Below, one piece after another: positions 44,447 through 53,849 of a stretch of DNA of 64,000 bases. Made by a program: the position numbers and the translations under genes. Below the pieces are notes generated by a model. It searched no databases. It was not told the origin of the DNA and was given only the letters and a program-made list of their open reading frames with translations. The stretch is from Bdellovibrionaceae bacterium UBA2316. GTDB taxonomy: Bacteria > Bdellovibrionota > Bdellovibrionia > Bdellovibrionales > Bdellovibrionaceae. The DNA lies in assembly GCA_002345205.1 (NCBI GenBank), contig DDVI01000089.1, positions 1 to 64,000 of the forward strand. Reading direction: 5' to 3'. How positions within the stretch are numbered: the first letter of the stretch is position 1; each line of letters opens with the position of its first letter.

Positions 44447-45502
44447 ATGAATTTCTATAAATCCAATATGTTAAAAAAACCTTATGCGAAAATCACAAAA
44501 ATGAATCAAAATGGGATGTCACTGATCCTTGTTTTGATTTTGCTTGGCATTTTTTCCGTAATGTTTTTAGCGGTTAATCGATTGATTTTTTGGAATCGAA
44601 ATATGTATAACGAAATTATTTCGACTATCAATATTGATGATTTGAATTCGCAAATTTATTTACTCTTGCAAGACCGACGCGCTTGTCACAACACATTTGG
44701 CGGAATAAATAGAGGAGCACCGCCTGTTGCCGCAACTACCATCCGAGATGCCGCCAACGTTATCGCATTTCAAACTAATAATCTTTACGTTAAAAATGTG
44801 ACTCCAATCACCATGGCGATAACAAATTTTGTTAGCCCAGTGGTAGGTATTGAACCTTATAATGCAACGTTTGACTTAACCATAAATTATCGAATTCCAT
44901 TTGGCGAAAACCAAAAAGACAAGCCACGAACATTCCAAATACGAACATTCGCACCCGCTGGCTGGCCCAATGGTACGCCTCTTTCGCGTACTTCAGCTCC
45001 TTTAGCTGCTATTACAGATGGCTGCGTGTCCGCAGGAGACTTGGCTGAAGTGGGCGTAGATTTAAGCGATCTCATTTCTAAAAATCTTCCCGACCAAAAA
45101 CTATCTAATTTAATTATGAATCCAATTAATGGAGTCACAAGTAGCATCCTGACAGTAAACGGAAACGCGACTTTAAATAACGTCCTTACTGTTTCCGATT
45201 CCCGCGCAAAAGACGATATTACTCCGTTTGAATTATCAGATGCCCAGTGGGAAAAAATCAGGGGCTATTCGTTTTCTTGGAAAGGCAGTGATGCCAAAGA
45301 TATAGGTTTCATGGCCCAAGACGTAGAAAAGGTTATACCAGAACTTGTCGACGGGACTCAGGCCGATGGTTATAAGCGCATAAATTACACTGCATTTATA
45401 CCTCTACTTTTAGAATCAACAAAAAAACTAGATGCCGAAAATAAAGTATATGAGAAAAGAATTTTGGATTTAGAAACTAAACTTTCGAATATGAAGGAAT
45501 AG
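44447..45502 (+). CDS. Prepilin-like protein with C-terminal S74 chaperone domain (1)
   Basis: A 351-aa protein. NQNGMSLILVLILLGIFSVMF has the Gly and hydrophobic helix of a type III signal but lacks Glu at position 5, as in some minor pseudopilins. A beta-rich ectodomain follows. From about residue 247 comes SDSRAKDDI, then WEKIRGYSFSWKG, DIGFMAQDVEKVIPELV, INYTAFIPLLLE and a coiled coil. That is the S74/endosialidase-chaperone layout, with the Ser/Lys pair of the autoproteolytic motif present. ATG at 44447 follows AAAAGGAC. First of four similar-operon genes. Confidence 0.8.
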   Translation: MNFYKSNMLKKPYAKITKMNQNGMSLILVLILLGIFSVMFLAVNRLIFWNRNMYNEIISTINIDDLNSQIYLLLQDRRACHNTFGGINRGAPPVAATTIRDAANVIAFQTNNLYVKNVTPITMAITNFVSPVVGIEPYNATFDLTINYRIPFGENQKDKPRTFQIRTFAPAGWPNGTPLSRTSAPLAAITDGCVSAGDLAEVGVDLSDLISKNLPDQKLSNLIMNPINGVTSSILTVNGNATLNNVLTVSDSRAKDDITPFELSDAQWEKIRGYSFSWKGSDAKDIGFMAQDVEKVIPELVDGTQADGYKRINYTAFIPLLLESTKKLDAENKVYEKRILDLETKLSNMKE

Positions 45503-45504
45503 AA

Positions 45505-46542
45505 TTGAAATACAAACTTAAAAGTTTCCGAAATTCTAAAGGCTTTTCCCTACTCGAAGTCCTTGTGGCTACAGGCATCCTTGCTATCGTTTCTACGTTT
45601 GGCGCTGTCCTGGTTTCCAGTGTTCAGGATTTATTATTTCAAACAAGCCGGGAAACACGTGTGGATGAAGTTCATGCCAATGTGACAATGACACTTGCTG
45701 ATCCCGTTTCATGCTTCAATACTTTTTCGGTAATAAACTATACGGGAGCCGCCGTTGCAGTACCCACAATTACTTCGGCTTTTGCGACGCCTAAATACGT
45801 CGTTGGCGGTAACTATTACCAGACTGTAACCATTCAGGGTATGCTGGCTCAAAATTTCGTTTTTGGTGGCGGTTCAGATGTTCCCGCTCCGTTTACTGGC
45901 CGTTTTGATCTTGTTATAAGTTACCAGTTTACTACTGGTGGTGGTGCGGTTCGCACAGTTAATCGCACCGTAACAGTTAAAACCGCGCCGACTGCTTGGG
46001 CGGCGGGAAACGCCCTAGCCGCAAATCCTATCAGGTGTTCTGGTGGAGCAGGCGTAGGTTTTGGTTTTGATATTCCTACTTATTTACATCGGCATATCGC
46101 GGCGGTCCCGCCGGATGAAATTAAAACAGGAAATTTAACTATGAATGGAGGCGGCGTCACTATGCCCGCCAATTTAGAAGTCATCGGCCTTACGACCATC
46201 AACACGGGGCTATTCCAAGTGTCCGATAAAAGACTAAAAACAAATCTAGCGCCGCTAGCACTTTCATTTGATCAGATCGACAGCATAAATGGCTATGCAT
46301 TTACATGGAAAAAGTCCGATCGCCCCGATCATGGGTTTATCGCTCAAGAAATAGAGGCTCAATTTCCAGAACTAGTTGCTAACGATCCAAAAAGAAATAC
46401 AAAAAAAATGCGGTATCAAAACTTGGTTCCAATTTTGGCAGAATCCAATCGAACGTTAAGACATGGAAATCGAGATTTAGAAACCCGCATCGAAGCATTA
46501 GAAAAAAAAATAGAAAATAAAACAAAACACCTAAAGAGGTAA
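45505..46542 (+). CDS. Prepilin-like protein with C-terminal S74 chaperone domain (2)
   Basis: A 345-aa protein with a textbook type IV pilin signal, NSKGFSLLEVLVATGILAI (Gly/Phe cleavage site, Glu at +5). The ectodomain is Gly/Ala-rich and contains TYLHRHIAAVPPDE. The C-terminal S74 motif starts at about residue 239 (SDKRLKTNL), with YAFTWKKSDRPDHGFIAQE, then a coiled coil. It begins 2 bp after the first gene. It could form a pilus tip or surface adhesin that is folded as a trimer by the chaperone part. Confidence 0.82.
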   Translation: MKYKLKSFRNSKGFSLLEVLVATGILAIVSTFGAVLVSSVQDLLFQTSRETRVDEVHANVTMTLADPVSCFNTFSVINYTGAAVAVPTITSAFATPKYVVGGNYYQTVTIQGMLAQNFVFGGGSDVPAPFTGRFDLVISYQFTTGGGAVRTVNRTVTVKTAPTAWAAGNALAANPIRCSGGAGVGFGFDIPTYLHRHIAAVPPDEIKTGNLTMNGGGVTMPANLEVIGLTTINTGLFQVSDKRLKTNLAPLALSFDQIDSINGYAFTWKKSDRPDHGFIAQEIEAQFPELVANDPKRNTKKMRYQNLVPILAESNRTLRHGNRDLETRIEALEKKIENKTKHLKR

Positions 46543-46545
46543 GAT

Positions 46546-47148
46546 ATGCAAAAACTTTCATTTCTCACTAATTTGTTAACCCTTGGTAATAAGGCTTCAG
46601 CTGCGTCCACTCTACGCGCATGCAATATAGATGGCACAGGTGGAGTTACCGTAACTCCCGGCGGTGCTGACCTTTGCGTTAGTAATGGTGGTGGTGGCGC
46701 TGACGCCCAGTTTGCGGCTTCTAGAGTTTGGAACGCCGTTTGGAATGATGTAGTTGATTTTCAGTTAGTGTGCGATGAAGTCGTCTACGGAAAATGTTAT
46801 TTTGATACTTTTGACGGCGCAAAGATCTGCCAGTCACGCTGCCAAAAAAGCGTAATCGGTATTGCTTCTGATACGTTCGGTTTCGCCGTTGGCAGAGGCC
46901 GCTACTCAAACGAAGTTCCAATCGCTATCGGTGGCTGGGTCCTAGCATTTGTAGATAAAATTTATGAACCTGGAACTGTACTGACGTGCGATACCAAAGG
47001 TGATTTAACGGAAATGACTTTAGAAGAGAAACAAATGTACCCGGAACGCATCGTAGGTATTTACAAAAAACCAGAATATGATGAATTCTTTGGTCCCGAA
47101 AAAACGAAAGTGAAGGTCAATGGGCGACACTGGGTTAAAGTTAAATAA
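46546..47148 (+). CDS. Cys-containing protein in the prepilin-S74 operon, possibly Peptidase_G2-like
   Basis: A 200-aa protein. A Gly-rich early stretch (TPGGADLCVSNGGGGADA) is followed by five Cys and an end block (EVPIAIGGWVLAFVDKIYE, ERIVGIYKKPE, VKVNGRHWVKVK) that faintly recalls the GA-1 appendage Peptidase_G2/IMC autoproteolytic domain. This is a weak match. No clear signal peptide. It starts 3 bp after the second prepilin gene and overlaps the third by 29 bp. Confidence 0.45.
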   Translation: MQKLSFLTNLLTLGNKASAASTLRACNIDGTGGVTVTPGGADLCVSNGGGGADAQFAASRVWNAVWNDVVDFQLVCDEVVYGKCYFDTFDGAKICQSRCQKSVIGIASDTFGFAVGRGRYSNEVPIAIGGWVLAFVDKIYEPGTVLTCDTKGDLTEMTLEEKQMYPERIVGIYKKPEYDEFFGPEKTKVKVNGRHWVKVK

Positions 47149-48115
47149 GCGAAGAAGCCGAAACGGTTTCACCATAGTTGAAGTTTTAGTCACCGTGGCA
47201 CTACTGGGCTTGTTTGTGTCCGCGCTAAACTTTTTTACGCTATCGACTTTCGCTAGCATCAAGATGATGCGCATTGAAAGTTTTGTACGCCTATTTAACG
47301 TCAACATAGATCAGCTACTTAATTCAAGAGCCGCGTGTATAAACACGTTTGGACCGATGAGTCCCCTTACTAACGGTGCAAATATTACCGCCCTTCGCAA
47401 TGCCGCAAACGTCACTGTTTTAACTAATGCGACGGCTGGACTAAATAATAATACTGTCGATATCGTGGGTGCGACGATTGAAAATGTCCAAAATGTATTC
47501 CCTAACACTCGTTTTAACATCCAAATTACCTACCAATACAATACGTTCTCGCCCGCGCAGCAAATGGTAAAAACGATACCAATGGTAGGTACTATCGATG
47601 GCGGCGGCGGTTTGACTTCATGTGAATCCGCCCGGGGTTTTACTCCGAATGATTTATTCATTCGCTCTGATATCGATGACACGAAAATTGGTGCTTTCAC
47701 AATCAACGGAAATCTAACATTTAATTTTGGGGGGTTTGGTGGTGAAGCACTCAACAAACTCGTAGTAGTCCCGCAAGCGGCGGCACCGGGACCGAACGGA
47801 GTGTTCATTCCCTCCGATAGAAGCTTAAAAAAAGATATTGTTCCTATCGATATTGGTAAATCAGATTTCAACCAACTTCACTCCTATCGTTACAAGTACA
47901 AAGGCAGTGAGCACTACTCTGTTGGTTTCCTTTCCCAAGAAGTCCAAACCTTTTCTCCCGAGTCCGTGAATGCTCCCAAAAATCAGTATATGGCCGTTAA
48001 CTACGATGCCGTATTACCGTATATATGGGAGTACCATAAACAGGTCTACCATAAAAATATCGAACTATCTAATCGCTTAAAGGCTTTAGAAGCCAAATTT
48101 GATAATATTAAATAA
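47120..48115 (+). CDS. Prepilin-like protein with C-terminal S74 chaperone domain (3)
   Basis: A 331-aa protein with the pilin signal RNGFTIVEVLVTVALLG, including Glu at +5. The S74 motif is at about residue 234 (SDRSLKKDI), with YKGSEHYSVGFLSQE and a terminal helix (NIELSNRLKALEAKF). The ectodomain is different from those of the other two, which fits different binding surfaces on a shared anchor/chaperone plan. Confidence 0.82.
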   Translation: MGDTGLKLNKRRSRNGFTIVEVLVTVALLGLFVSALNFFTLSTFASIKMMRIESFVRLFNVNIDQLLNSRAACINTFGPMSPLTNGANITALRNAANVTVLTNATAGLNNNTVDIVGATIENVQNVFPNTRFNIQITYQYNTFSPAQQMVKTIPMVGTIDGGGGLTSCESARGFTPNDLFIRSDIDDTKIGAFTINGNLTFNFGGFGGEALNKLVVVPQAAAPGPNGVFIPSDRSLKKDIVPIDIGKSDFNQLHSYRYKYKGSEHYSVGFLSQEVQTFSPESVNAPKNQYMAVNYDAVLPYIWEYHKQVYHKNIELSNRLKALEAKFDNIK

Positions 48116-48195
48116 ATATCATATCAATTTGATACGCTTTAAAATTTATTTTTCCTTTGCCTCAGGGAAGCCGATACAATTTAAGTGAGGGATCA

Positions 48196-48639
48196 ATGAA
48201 ATTACTATTATTTTTTTCTCTGAGCTTATTTTTGATTTCCTGCCAAACTAATATGGCAAAGCAATTCGAAAGAATTGCTCCAGGCACGGATAAAGACGCC
48301 GTGTTGGATCGTTTAGGTTCCCCAAGAAATATTACACGTATGAATGGTGAAGACCGCTGGTACTACATGTACTATCAAGATGAAATTCGTCAGCAAAAAG
48401 AAATTCATTTTCGTGATGGCTTAGTAGTGTATGTGGGTGAACGCAAAAAGCCAACACCTGAAATTGATCCGATCGCAATTGACTCCAAGAACGCCGCCGT
48501 AAACAAACAAATGGACGATGAAGCTGATCGAAAAAAAGAAGAATCTAAGAATGCATACACAAACTATATAAAGTATCAAAAGAAACTAAAGAAAGAAGAC
48601 GAAGTTCAATATCTTCCTGACTTCGAACCTATTGAGTAG
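48196..48639 (+). CDS. BamE/SmpA-like lipoprotein
   Basis: A 147-aa lipoprotein with lipobox LISC (Cys16), preceded by GAGGGATCA and ATG 48196. The middle has the BamE fold pattern: FERIAPGTDKDAVLDRLGSP and DRWYYMYY, as in outer-membrane assembly lipoproteins, then a highly charged Lys/Glu tail with coiled-coil character. The role in the Bam complex is possible but not shown. An in-frame upstream start (48157) is less likely. Confidence 0.65.
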   Translation: MKLLLFFSLSLFLISCQTNMAKQFERIAPGTDKDAVLDRLGSPRNITRMNGEDRWYYMYYQDEIRQQKEIHFRDGLVVYVGERKKPTPEIDPIAIDSKNAAVNKQMDDEADRKKEESKNAYTNYIKYQKKLKKEDEVQYLPDFEPIE

Positions 48640-48640
48640 C

Positions 48641-49234
48641 TTATTTTTTCAAAATTTTAGGTTGCGCCAAGTTGTTGTTATCTAAGCTTGGTTTCTTGGC
48701 GGCGTCCACCTCTGCCTTTTTCTCGTCTTTAACCCCGTAATGAGTTTTCACCTTAGAAACCGTTCTTTTAATTTGGCCTTCAATTGTTTGCGAGTCTTCG
48801 TATTCGTCAATCGTCTTAAGATCCATCTTTTGGTATTTACGTTTTTCAGTAATACCGACATCGGGATAACGATACTTTAATAATTGTGCGCTTTGATTAT
48901 AGTCCTCTAAAAGTTTCGTAAGCTCTTTATGTTCGCGCAACAATTCACCCACTAGGGCTTCAGCTTCTGCCTTAGTTTTCGCACTATTTTTGTGATGAAT
49001 GATCTCTTTAATTGTATCTTCTTTAGATTTAATTTTCGCTTTAAGTGTACTCAGAGACGAAACAACATCCATCCATTCTTTTGTCCGCTCTTGCTGTTGA
49101 CGTTCTTCAATCGGAACCTTCTCTGGAGTTGCTGCAGGAGCACTGCCTTGCTCACCACCACCACCTTCGTTCGCTAACGCGGCGAAACTGAATGCAAAAA
49201 AAACTATCAAAATAATCTTACTGAGTAGAAACAT
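48641..49234 (-). CDS. Exported coiled-coil protein
   Basis: A signal peptide (SKIILIVFFAFSFAALA) is followed by a Gly/Glu linker and a long charged helix (STLKAKIKSKEDTIKEI, KAEAEALVGELLREHKELTK) likely to form a coiled coil. No family is recognised. It overlaps the upstream zinc-ribbon gene by 17 bp and sits downstream of secA. Confidence 0.6.
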   Translation of the reverse strand: MFLLSKIILIVFFAFSFAALANEGGGGEQGSAPAATPEKVPIEERQQQERTKEWMDVVSSLSTLKAKIKSKEDTIKEIIHHKNSAKTKAEAEALVGELLREHKELTKLLEDYNQSAQLLKYRYPDVGITEKRKYQKMDLKTIDEYEDSQTIEGQIKRTVSKVKTHYGVKDEKKAEVDAAKKPSLDNNNLAQPKILKK

Positions 49235-49925
49235 GATGCCTCCAATTCAAACTCAATCCAATCGGAGTGATTCGCTTAACCAGAACGATAATTTTAGGCG
49301 CCGATACGTTGGTTAAAGTTAACTTACCATCTTTGATACTTTCTGTAACCTCATCTAGGTTCCAACCAAATCGTTTGTCGTCTAAAGCTTCGATCAGATC
49401 CCGTTTCGTTTCCCCTAAATCAATTCCCGAAATTTCAATATCAAAAGATAAAATGCCCGCTTCAGAAATTCCATTTCCAAAATTTTGAACATCATCCGTA
49501 AAATCTTTAAATGCATTGGATACTGGGCGTTCTGGCGGAATTTCAACGATGGGCTCAGCACTCGGCTGAGATGGCTCGTACTGCTGTTCCGGTTGTTCAT
49601 ATGAAGGCGTTTGAATATTAAACAAATCAGACATCGGTTGATTCTGATTTCCTTGATCATCCGGTGCTCCGAGCATATCTGAAAGCGACACGGCCGGAGC
49701 ATTGTCTGGCGGAGTCACATTTAGATCCAACGAGTTTGTCGATGAGACCAATGGTTCTGCGGGTTCTTCCACCACCAGATCTGACGGCAGTGGTTCTTTA
49801 GAATTCTCTGGAGCACCGTCAAAACCAATAAAGAATTCAGTCTTGCAGTGCTCACAGCGATAGAGCGTCCCGAAATGATCTTCGGTCACAGCGATAGGTT
49901 TTGAACAATTCGGACATTGAGCCAT
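49218..49925 (-). CDS. MJ0042-type zinc-ribbon protein
   Basis: A 235-aa protein with an N-terminal zinc ribbon MAQCPNCSK...YRCEHCKTEFF (C-x2-C...C-x2-C), a family often found in Bdellovibrio and myxobacteria at the head of regulatory or motility proteins. A Pro/Glu-rich disordered linker follows (residues about 45-135), then a small alpha-beta domain. It starts 8 bp after the secA stop. Confidence 0.65.
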   Translation of the reverse strand: MAQCPNCSKPIAVTEDHFGTLYRCEHCKTEFFIGFDGAPENSKEPLPSDLVVEEPAEPLVSSTNSLDLNVTPPDNAPAVSLSDMLGAPDDQGNQNQPMSDLFNIQTPSYEQPEQQYEPSQPSAEPIVEIPPERPVSNAFKDFTDDVQNFGNGISEAGILSFDIEISGIDLGETKRDLIEALDDKRFGWNLDEVTESIKDGKLTLTNVSAPKIIVLVKRITPIGLSLNWRHHVSTQ

Positions 49926-49933
49926 TAGCTCAA

Positions 49934-52594
49934 TTATCTTCTTTTATTATCCTTTTGTAAACGGCGACGCTGTTCACGGTTCATTTTACCGTCATCAGCT
50001 GGGCCACTACTATAGCTCATTTTGTTCCTAGGCTTAGTTTCTGGAGCTTCTAAACCACGACCAATGTCTTGCTCTTGCGGTGCTTGATAATTTAGTTCAC
50101 TTAAATCTTGTTCTTCTGGCATGAAAGACTCAAGAGCCTCTTGAGCCTGCTGAGCAACAATTTTCACTTTCATCAATTTTTCGGCTACTTCCTGACGAAT
50201 GGATGTATTCAATTGTTCAAATGCCATGAAGGCTTCTTTTTTGTATTCAATCAAAGGATCTTTCTGAGCATAGCTGCGTAACCCGATACCTTCTTTTAAT
50301 TTATCAATAACAAGTAAGTGCTCTTTCCATTTTGAATCGATACTTTGAAGCAAAATCATTTTCTGAACTTGATCAAAGTAAGGGCCCATATCTGTTTTCT
50401 GAGCTTCGTAAACATGTTTAATGGCAGCTTTGATCGCGTCGATAATACTATCGGCCGTTCCCGCATAAATCGTTGGATCTAAGCGGATACCAAAAACTTG
50501 CGACATTGAAACGGTTAAACCTTCAATATTCCATTGGTCACGTGGTGCACCTTCCGGCAAGTTCATGTCGATAATATTTGAAGTCACTTCACCCAGCATT
50601 TCCAAAATAGTCGCGCTGATTTCGTTCCCTTCAAGGACATTACGTCTCATTTGGTAGATGGCATTTCTTTGGATATTCATTACGTTGTCGTAATCGAAAA
50701 GATTCTTACGAACATCAAAGTGATGTCCTTCAACTTTTCTTTGAGCACCTTCGATTTGTGACGTCACCATTTTAGCTTCAATGGGTTCATTTTCATCGAT
50801 CTTTAAGAACGTCATGGCTTTTTGAATTTTTTCACCATTGAAAATTCTTAGTAAATTATCTTCTAAAGATAAATAGAAGCGTGATTCACCGGGATCACCT
50901 TGACGACCCGAACGGCCTCGCAACTGATTATCAATACGACGCGATTCATGGCGTTCCGTACCTATGATGTATAAACCACCGGCCGAAATAACTTCCTTTT
51001 TTTCAGCATCACATTGTTCTTTGAATTTCTTTAACGCCGCTTCGAACTCGGGTCCTTCTTCAGCATTTACTTCACGACGTGCTAAACCTTCCGCATTACC
51101 ACCCAAAACGATATCCGTTCCACGACCCGCCATATTGGTGGCGATAGTCACTGAGCCCTTACGGCCGGCTTGGGCTACGATTTCTGCCTCTCTCTCGTGA
51201 TGTTTAGCATTTAGGACCTGGTGGCGAATGCCTTCTTTTTTCAAGAACTGGCTCAATAATTCAGAGCGCTCGATACTGATTGTACCCACTAGAATCGGCT
51301 GACCATTATGCTGACGAGATTTGATGTCTTGAACGATCGCATTGAATTTTGCGCGCTCTGTTTTATAGATCACGTCGTTTTTATCTACGCGGGCAATCGG
51401 TCTATGAGTTGGGATAACAGAAACCTCAAGATCGTAGATTTTTTTGAATTCCACGGCTTCCGTATCCGCCGTGCCTGTCATACCTGCTAATTTAGAGTAC
51501 ATTTTAAAATAATTCTGGAACGTAATTGAAGCTAGCGTTTGATTTTCATTTTTGATTTCAACGCCTTCTTTTGCTTCGATCGCTTGATGGATACCATCGC
51601 TCCATCGACGACCTGGCATTAAACGGCCGGTGAACTCATCAACGATAACGATTTCACCATTTTGAATCATGTATTCAACATCTAAGCGGTACATGTGGTG
51701 AGCTTTTAATGCTTGAATTACGTGATGAAGAATTTCAATGTTTTCAGCATCGTATAAGTTACCAAGGCCCAATAGCTCTTCAACTTTTTTATTACCTTCA
51801 TCCGTTAGCGAAACCGACTTTGATTTTTCTTCTGTTGTGAAGTGTTCTTTTTCTTTTAAGTGAGGAATAATTTTATTAATAATTACGTACTTGTCCGTAG
51901 ACGCTTCCGCAGGACCAGAAATAATCAGCGGCGTGCGGGCTTCATCGACTAAGATGGAATCGCACTCATCTACAATTGCAAAATTATGACCCTTTTGGAC
52001 GTAGTCATTTAAATCAAATTTCATATTGTCGCGAAGATAATCGAACCCTAACTCATTATTAGTCGCATACGTAATATCACTAGCGTAAGATTGCTTTCTT
52101 TCTTCATCCGTTAAGCCATGAACGATAATACCTGTAGTTAAACCTAACCAGCCATATAGACGACCCATCCATTCCGCGTCCCGTTTTACAAGGTAGTCAT
52201 TCACCGAAACTACATGCACCCCTTTACCGCTAAGTGCATTTAAATAAACAGGAAGTGTCGCAACTAATGTTTTACCTTCACCCGTTCTCATCTCTGAAAT
52301 ACGGCCTTTGTGAAGTGAGTAACCACCGATCAACTGAACATCGTAGTGGCGCATACCTAAACAACGTAAAGAAGCTTCACGACAAACTGCAAACGCTTCT
52401 GGCAAAATATCATCTAAGGTTTCACCCTTCGCTAGGCGTTCTTTAAACTCAGGCGTCTTCGCTTTCAGCTGATCATCCGTCAGAGCTTTCAACTTAGGTT
52501 CCCATGAATTGATTTTATCAACGATGGGCTGGATAGTTTTCATTTCGCGATCGTGTTTGGTACCAAAAATGGATTTTAATAAGTTTGCAATCAT
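49934..52594 (-). CDS. secA: Protein translocase motor SecA
   Basis: ATPase that drives preproteins through SecYEG. Walker A MRTGEGKTLVATLP, the DEAD-like block VDECDSILVDEARTPLI, VTIATNMAGRGTDIVLGGNA, and the HWD/helical-scaffold region are present at normal length (886 aa). The C-terminal tail lacks the usual Zn-binding CxCxSGxxxxxC cluster that binds SecB and ends instead in a basic MNREQRRRLQKDNKRR segment. It is the first gene of a minus-strand group with the zinc-ribbon and coiled-coil genes. Confidence 0.96.
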   Translation of the reverse strand: MIANLLKSIFGTKHDREMKTIQPIVDKINSWEPKLKALTDDQLKAKTPEFKERLAKGETLDDILPEAFAVCREASLRCLGMRHYDVQLIGGYSLHKGRISEMRTGEGKTLVATLPVYLNALSGKGVHVVSVNDYLVKRDAEWMGRLYGWLGLTTGIIVHGLTDEERKQSYASDITYATNNELGFDYLRDNMKFDLNDYVQKGHNFAIVDECDSILVDEARTPLIISGPAEASTDKYVIINKIIPHLKEKEHFTTEEKSKSVSLTDEGNKKVEELLGLGNLYDAENIEILHHVIQALKAHHMYRLDVEYMIQNGEIVIVDEFTGRLMPGRRWSDGIHQAIEAKEGVEIKNENQTLASITFQNYFKMYSKLAGMTGTADTEAVEFKKIYDLEVSVIPTHRPIARVDKNDVIYKTERAKFNAIVQDIKSRQHNGQPILVGTISIERSELLSQFLKKEGIRHQVLNAKHHEREAEIVAQAGRKGSVTIATNMAGRGTDIVLGGNAEGLARREVNAEEGPEFEAALKKFKEQCDAEKKEVISAGGLYIIGTERHESRRIDNQLRGRSGRQGDPGESRFYLSLEDNLLRIFNGEKIQKAMTFLKIDENEPIEAKMVTSQIEGAQRKVEGHHFDVRKNLFDYDNVMNIQRNAIYQMRRNVLEGNEISATILEMLGEVTSNIIDMNLPEGAPRDQWNIEGLTVSMSQVFGIRLDPTIYAGTADSIIDAIKAAIKHVYEAQKTDMGPYFDQVQKMILLQSIDSKWKEHLLVIDKLKEGIGLRSYAQKDPLIEYKKEAFMAFEQLNTSIRQEVAEKLMKVKIVAQQAQEALESFMPEEQDLSELNYQAPQEQDIGRGLEAPETKPRNKMSYSSGPADDGKMNREQRRRLQKDNKRR

Positions 52595-52642
52595 GTGGAC
52601 TAGGATAGACTCCTAAAGTGAAAACAGCAACTTAGAACTGGT

Positions 52643-53080
52643 TTACGTCTTAGAGTATCTAATTTGACGAAGGGCCTCATAGACTGAAACCGCTACGGCT
52701 GTGGCCATATTTAGACTTCTGACTAGCCCCGGAGTTGGAATGAAAACACTTGTCTCTTCGTTATCACGGATTAGCTCGGGACTGAGTCCTTTGGACTCTT
52801 TGCCAAACACTAAAAAATCACCCTCTTTAAACTGAAAATCATAGATTGAATGTTTTGCGTGCGCAGAGAAATACACCTTACGACCCGCGGGTAATTCTTG
52901 GATAGAATCCAGTGTCGACCACTGCAAATGTTGCCAGTAATCTAAACCCGCGCGTTTAAGCTTAGCATCGGTGATTTCAAACCCCATGGGTTTGATTAAA
53001 GTTAATGAGGTTTCCGTGGCCACACATGTGCGGCCTACATTGCCGGTATTATTAGGTATTTCCGGTTCGACAAGAACAAT
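52643..53080 (-). CDS. trmL: tRNA (cytidine-34-2'-O)-methyltransferase TrmL, no standard start
   Basis: SPOUT-family methylase for the wobble nucleotide of some leucine tRNAs. The core is visible: LIKPMGFEITDAKLKRAGLDYW, VFGKESKGLSPELI and a trefoil end SLNMATAVAVSVYEALRQ. The first GTG in the open frame is at 53023, but the conserved N-terminus IVLVEPEIPNNTGNVGRTC lies upstream in the same frame with no ATG, GTG or TTG back to a stop codon. ATT at 53080 is the best candidate start, hence the extended coordinates. The alternative is a damaged start codon. Confidence 0.75.
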   Translation of the reverse strand: MVLVEPEIPNNTGNVGRTCVATETSLTLIKPMGFEITDAKLKRAGLDYWQHLQWSTLDSIQELPAGRKVYFSAHAKHSIYDFQFKEGDFLVFGKESKGLSPELIRDNEETSVFIPTPGLVRSLNMATAVAVSVYEALRQIRYSKT

Positions 53081-53093
53081 ATGAAGACGAGGA

Positions 53094-53687
53094 TTATAAG
53101 TAACGGTATACTTCCTGACCCAGTTTGGTAAGGGCGATTCGACGACCTTTATCTATAACAAGCTCTAGATTCATTAGTTCGCGGTAAAGGGCCAAATCAA
53201 GAGGCACTGTATCACGACCGGAACTTTTGCCTAATTTTTGGATATAATTCCTTTGTCTTTCGTTTAATTTTTTTGGAATCGGTGGTTTTTCCGTTAGCGC
53301 TTTTTGCCAGTCGCCATTTTCGATGTATTTAACGTCTGAATTTACTTTTTCTGGATTTAAAAAATAAACATAGGCTGTCGTCTCGCCACTCTCCGTCTTA
53401 ACTGATATCAATTCTTTATGAGTTAGACCCTGAGCTGGGTTTTGAGGAAAAAAGCCCATCATTTCATCAATAATATGTCCAGCCATATCTGATGAATTTA
53501 AGTGCACCAAAGTACCTTGAACCATATCAGATCCCGCCTTTACAAGCACAGGAAAGCCTACTTTAGAACGATATACAGCAGCCTGGATACAGGCTGACTC
53601 TGCTGAAACAATAAGATTCTGAACTCTACTTAAGAAGAAATCCCCATCTGCCAAAGAAGTGCACAGAAATATAGAATTTGTCGACAT
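53094..53687 (-). CDS. Gamma-glutamylcyclotransferase-like (AIG2-fold) protein
   Basis: A 197-aa protein with the cyclotransferase-like fold: IFLCTSLADGDFFLSRVQ near the start, GFPVLVKAGSDMVQGTLVHL in the middle, and a KTESGETTAYVYFLNPE strand. The C-terminal 70 residues (KKLNERQRNYIQKLGKSSG and on) form an added helical part. Activity on gamma-glutamyl amines or peptides is inferred from the fold only. GGAGGGGAATT lies right before the ATG. It ends 14 bp upstream of trmL. Confidence 0.6.
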   Translation of the reverse strand: MSTNSIFLCTSLADGDFFLSRVQNLIVSAESACIQAAVYRSKVGFPVLVKAGSDMVQGTLVHLNSSDMAGHIIDEMMGFFPQNPAQGLTHKELISVKTESGETTAYVYFLNPEKVNSDVKYIENGDWQKALTEKPPIPKKLNERQRNYIQKLGKSSGRDTVPLDLALYRELMNLELVIDKGRRIALTKLGQEVYRYL

Positions 53688-53849
53688 AATTCCCCTCCAA
53701 TTAAGACTCCAAATTGCGAAGGCTGGTAGATATCAAAGACGCATCAGATGCGCAAGCAACCAGAATTACCGTTTTGCGTTATGTGAAATATTTCTTAGTC
53801 TAAGACAAAAATTGTTTGTTATTACAATACTCAAACTACGAGGGTGAAA

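Noticed and set aside
44447..48115. Prophage, because of S74 domains
   Set aside because: No capsid, terminase, portal or lysis genes; the proteins begin with pilin signals.
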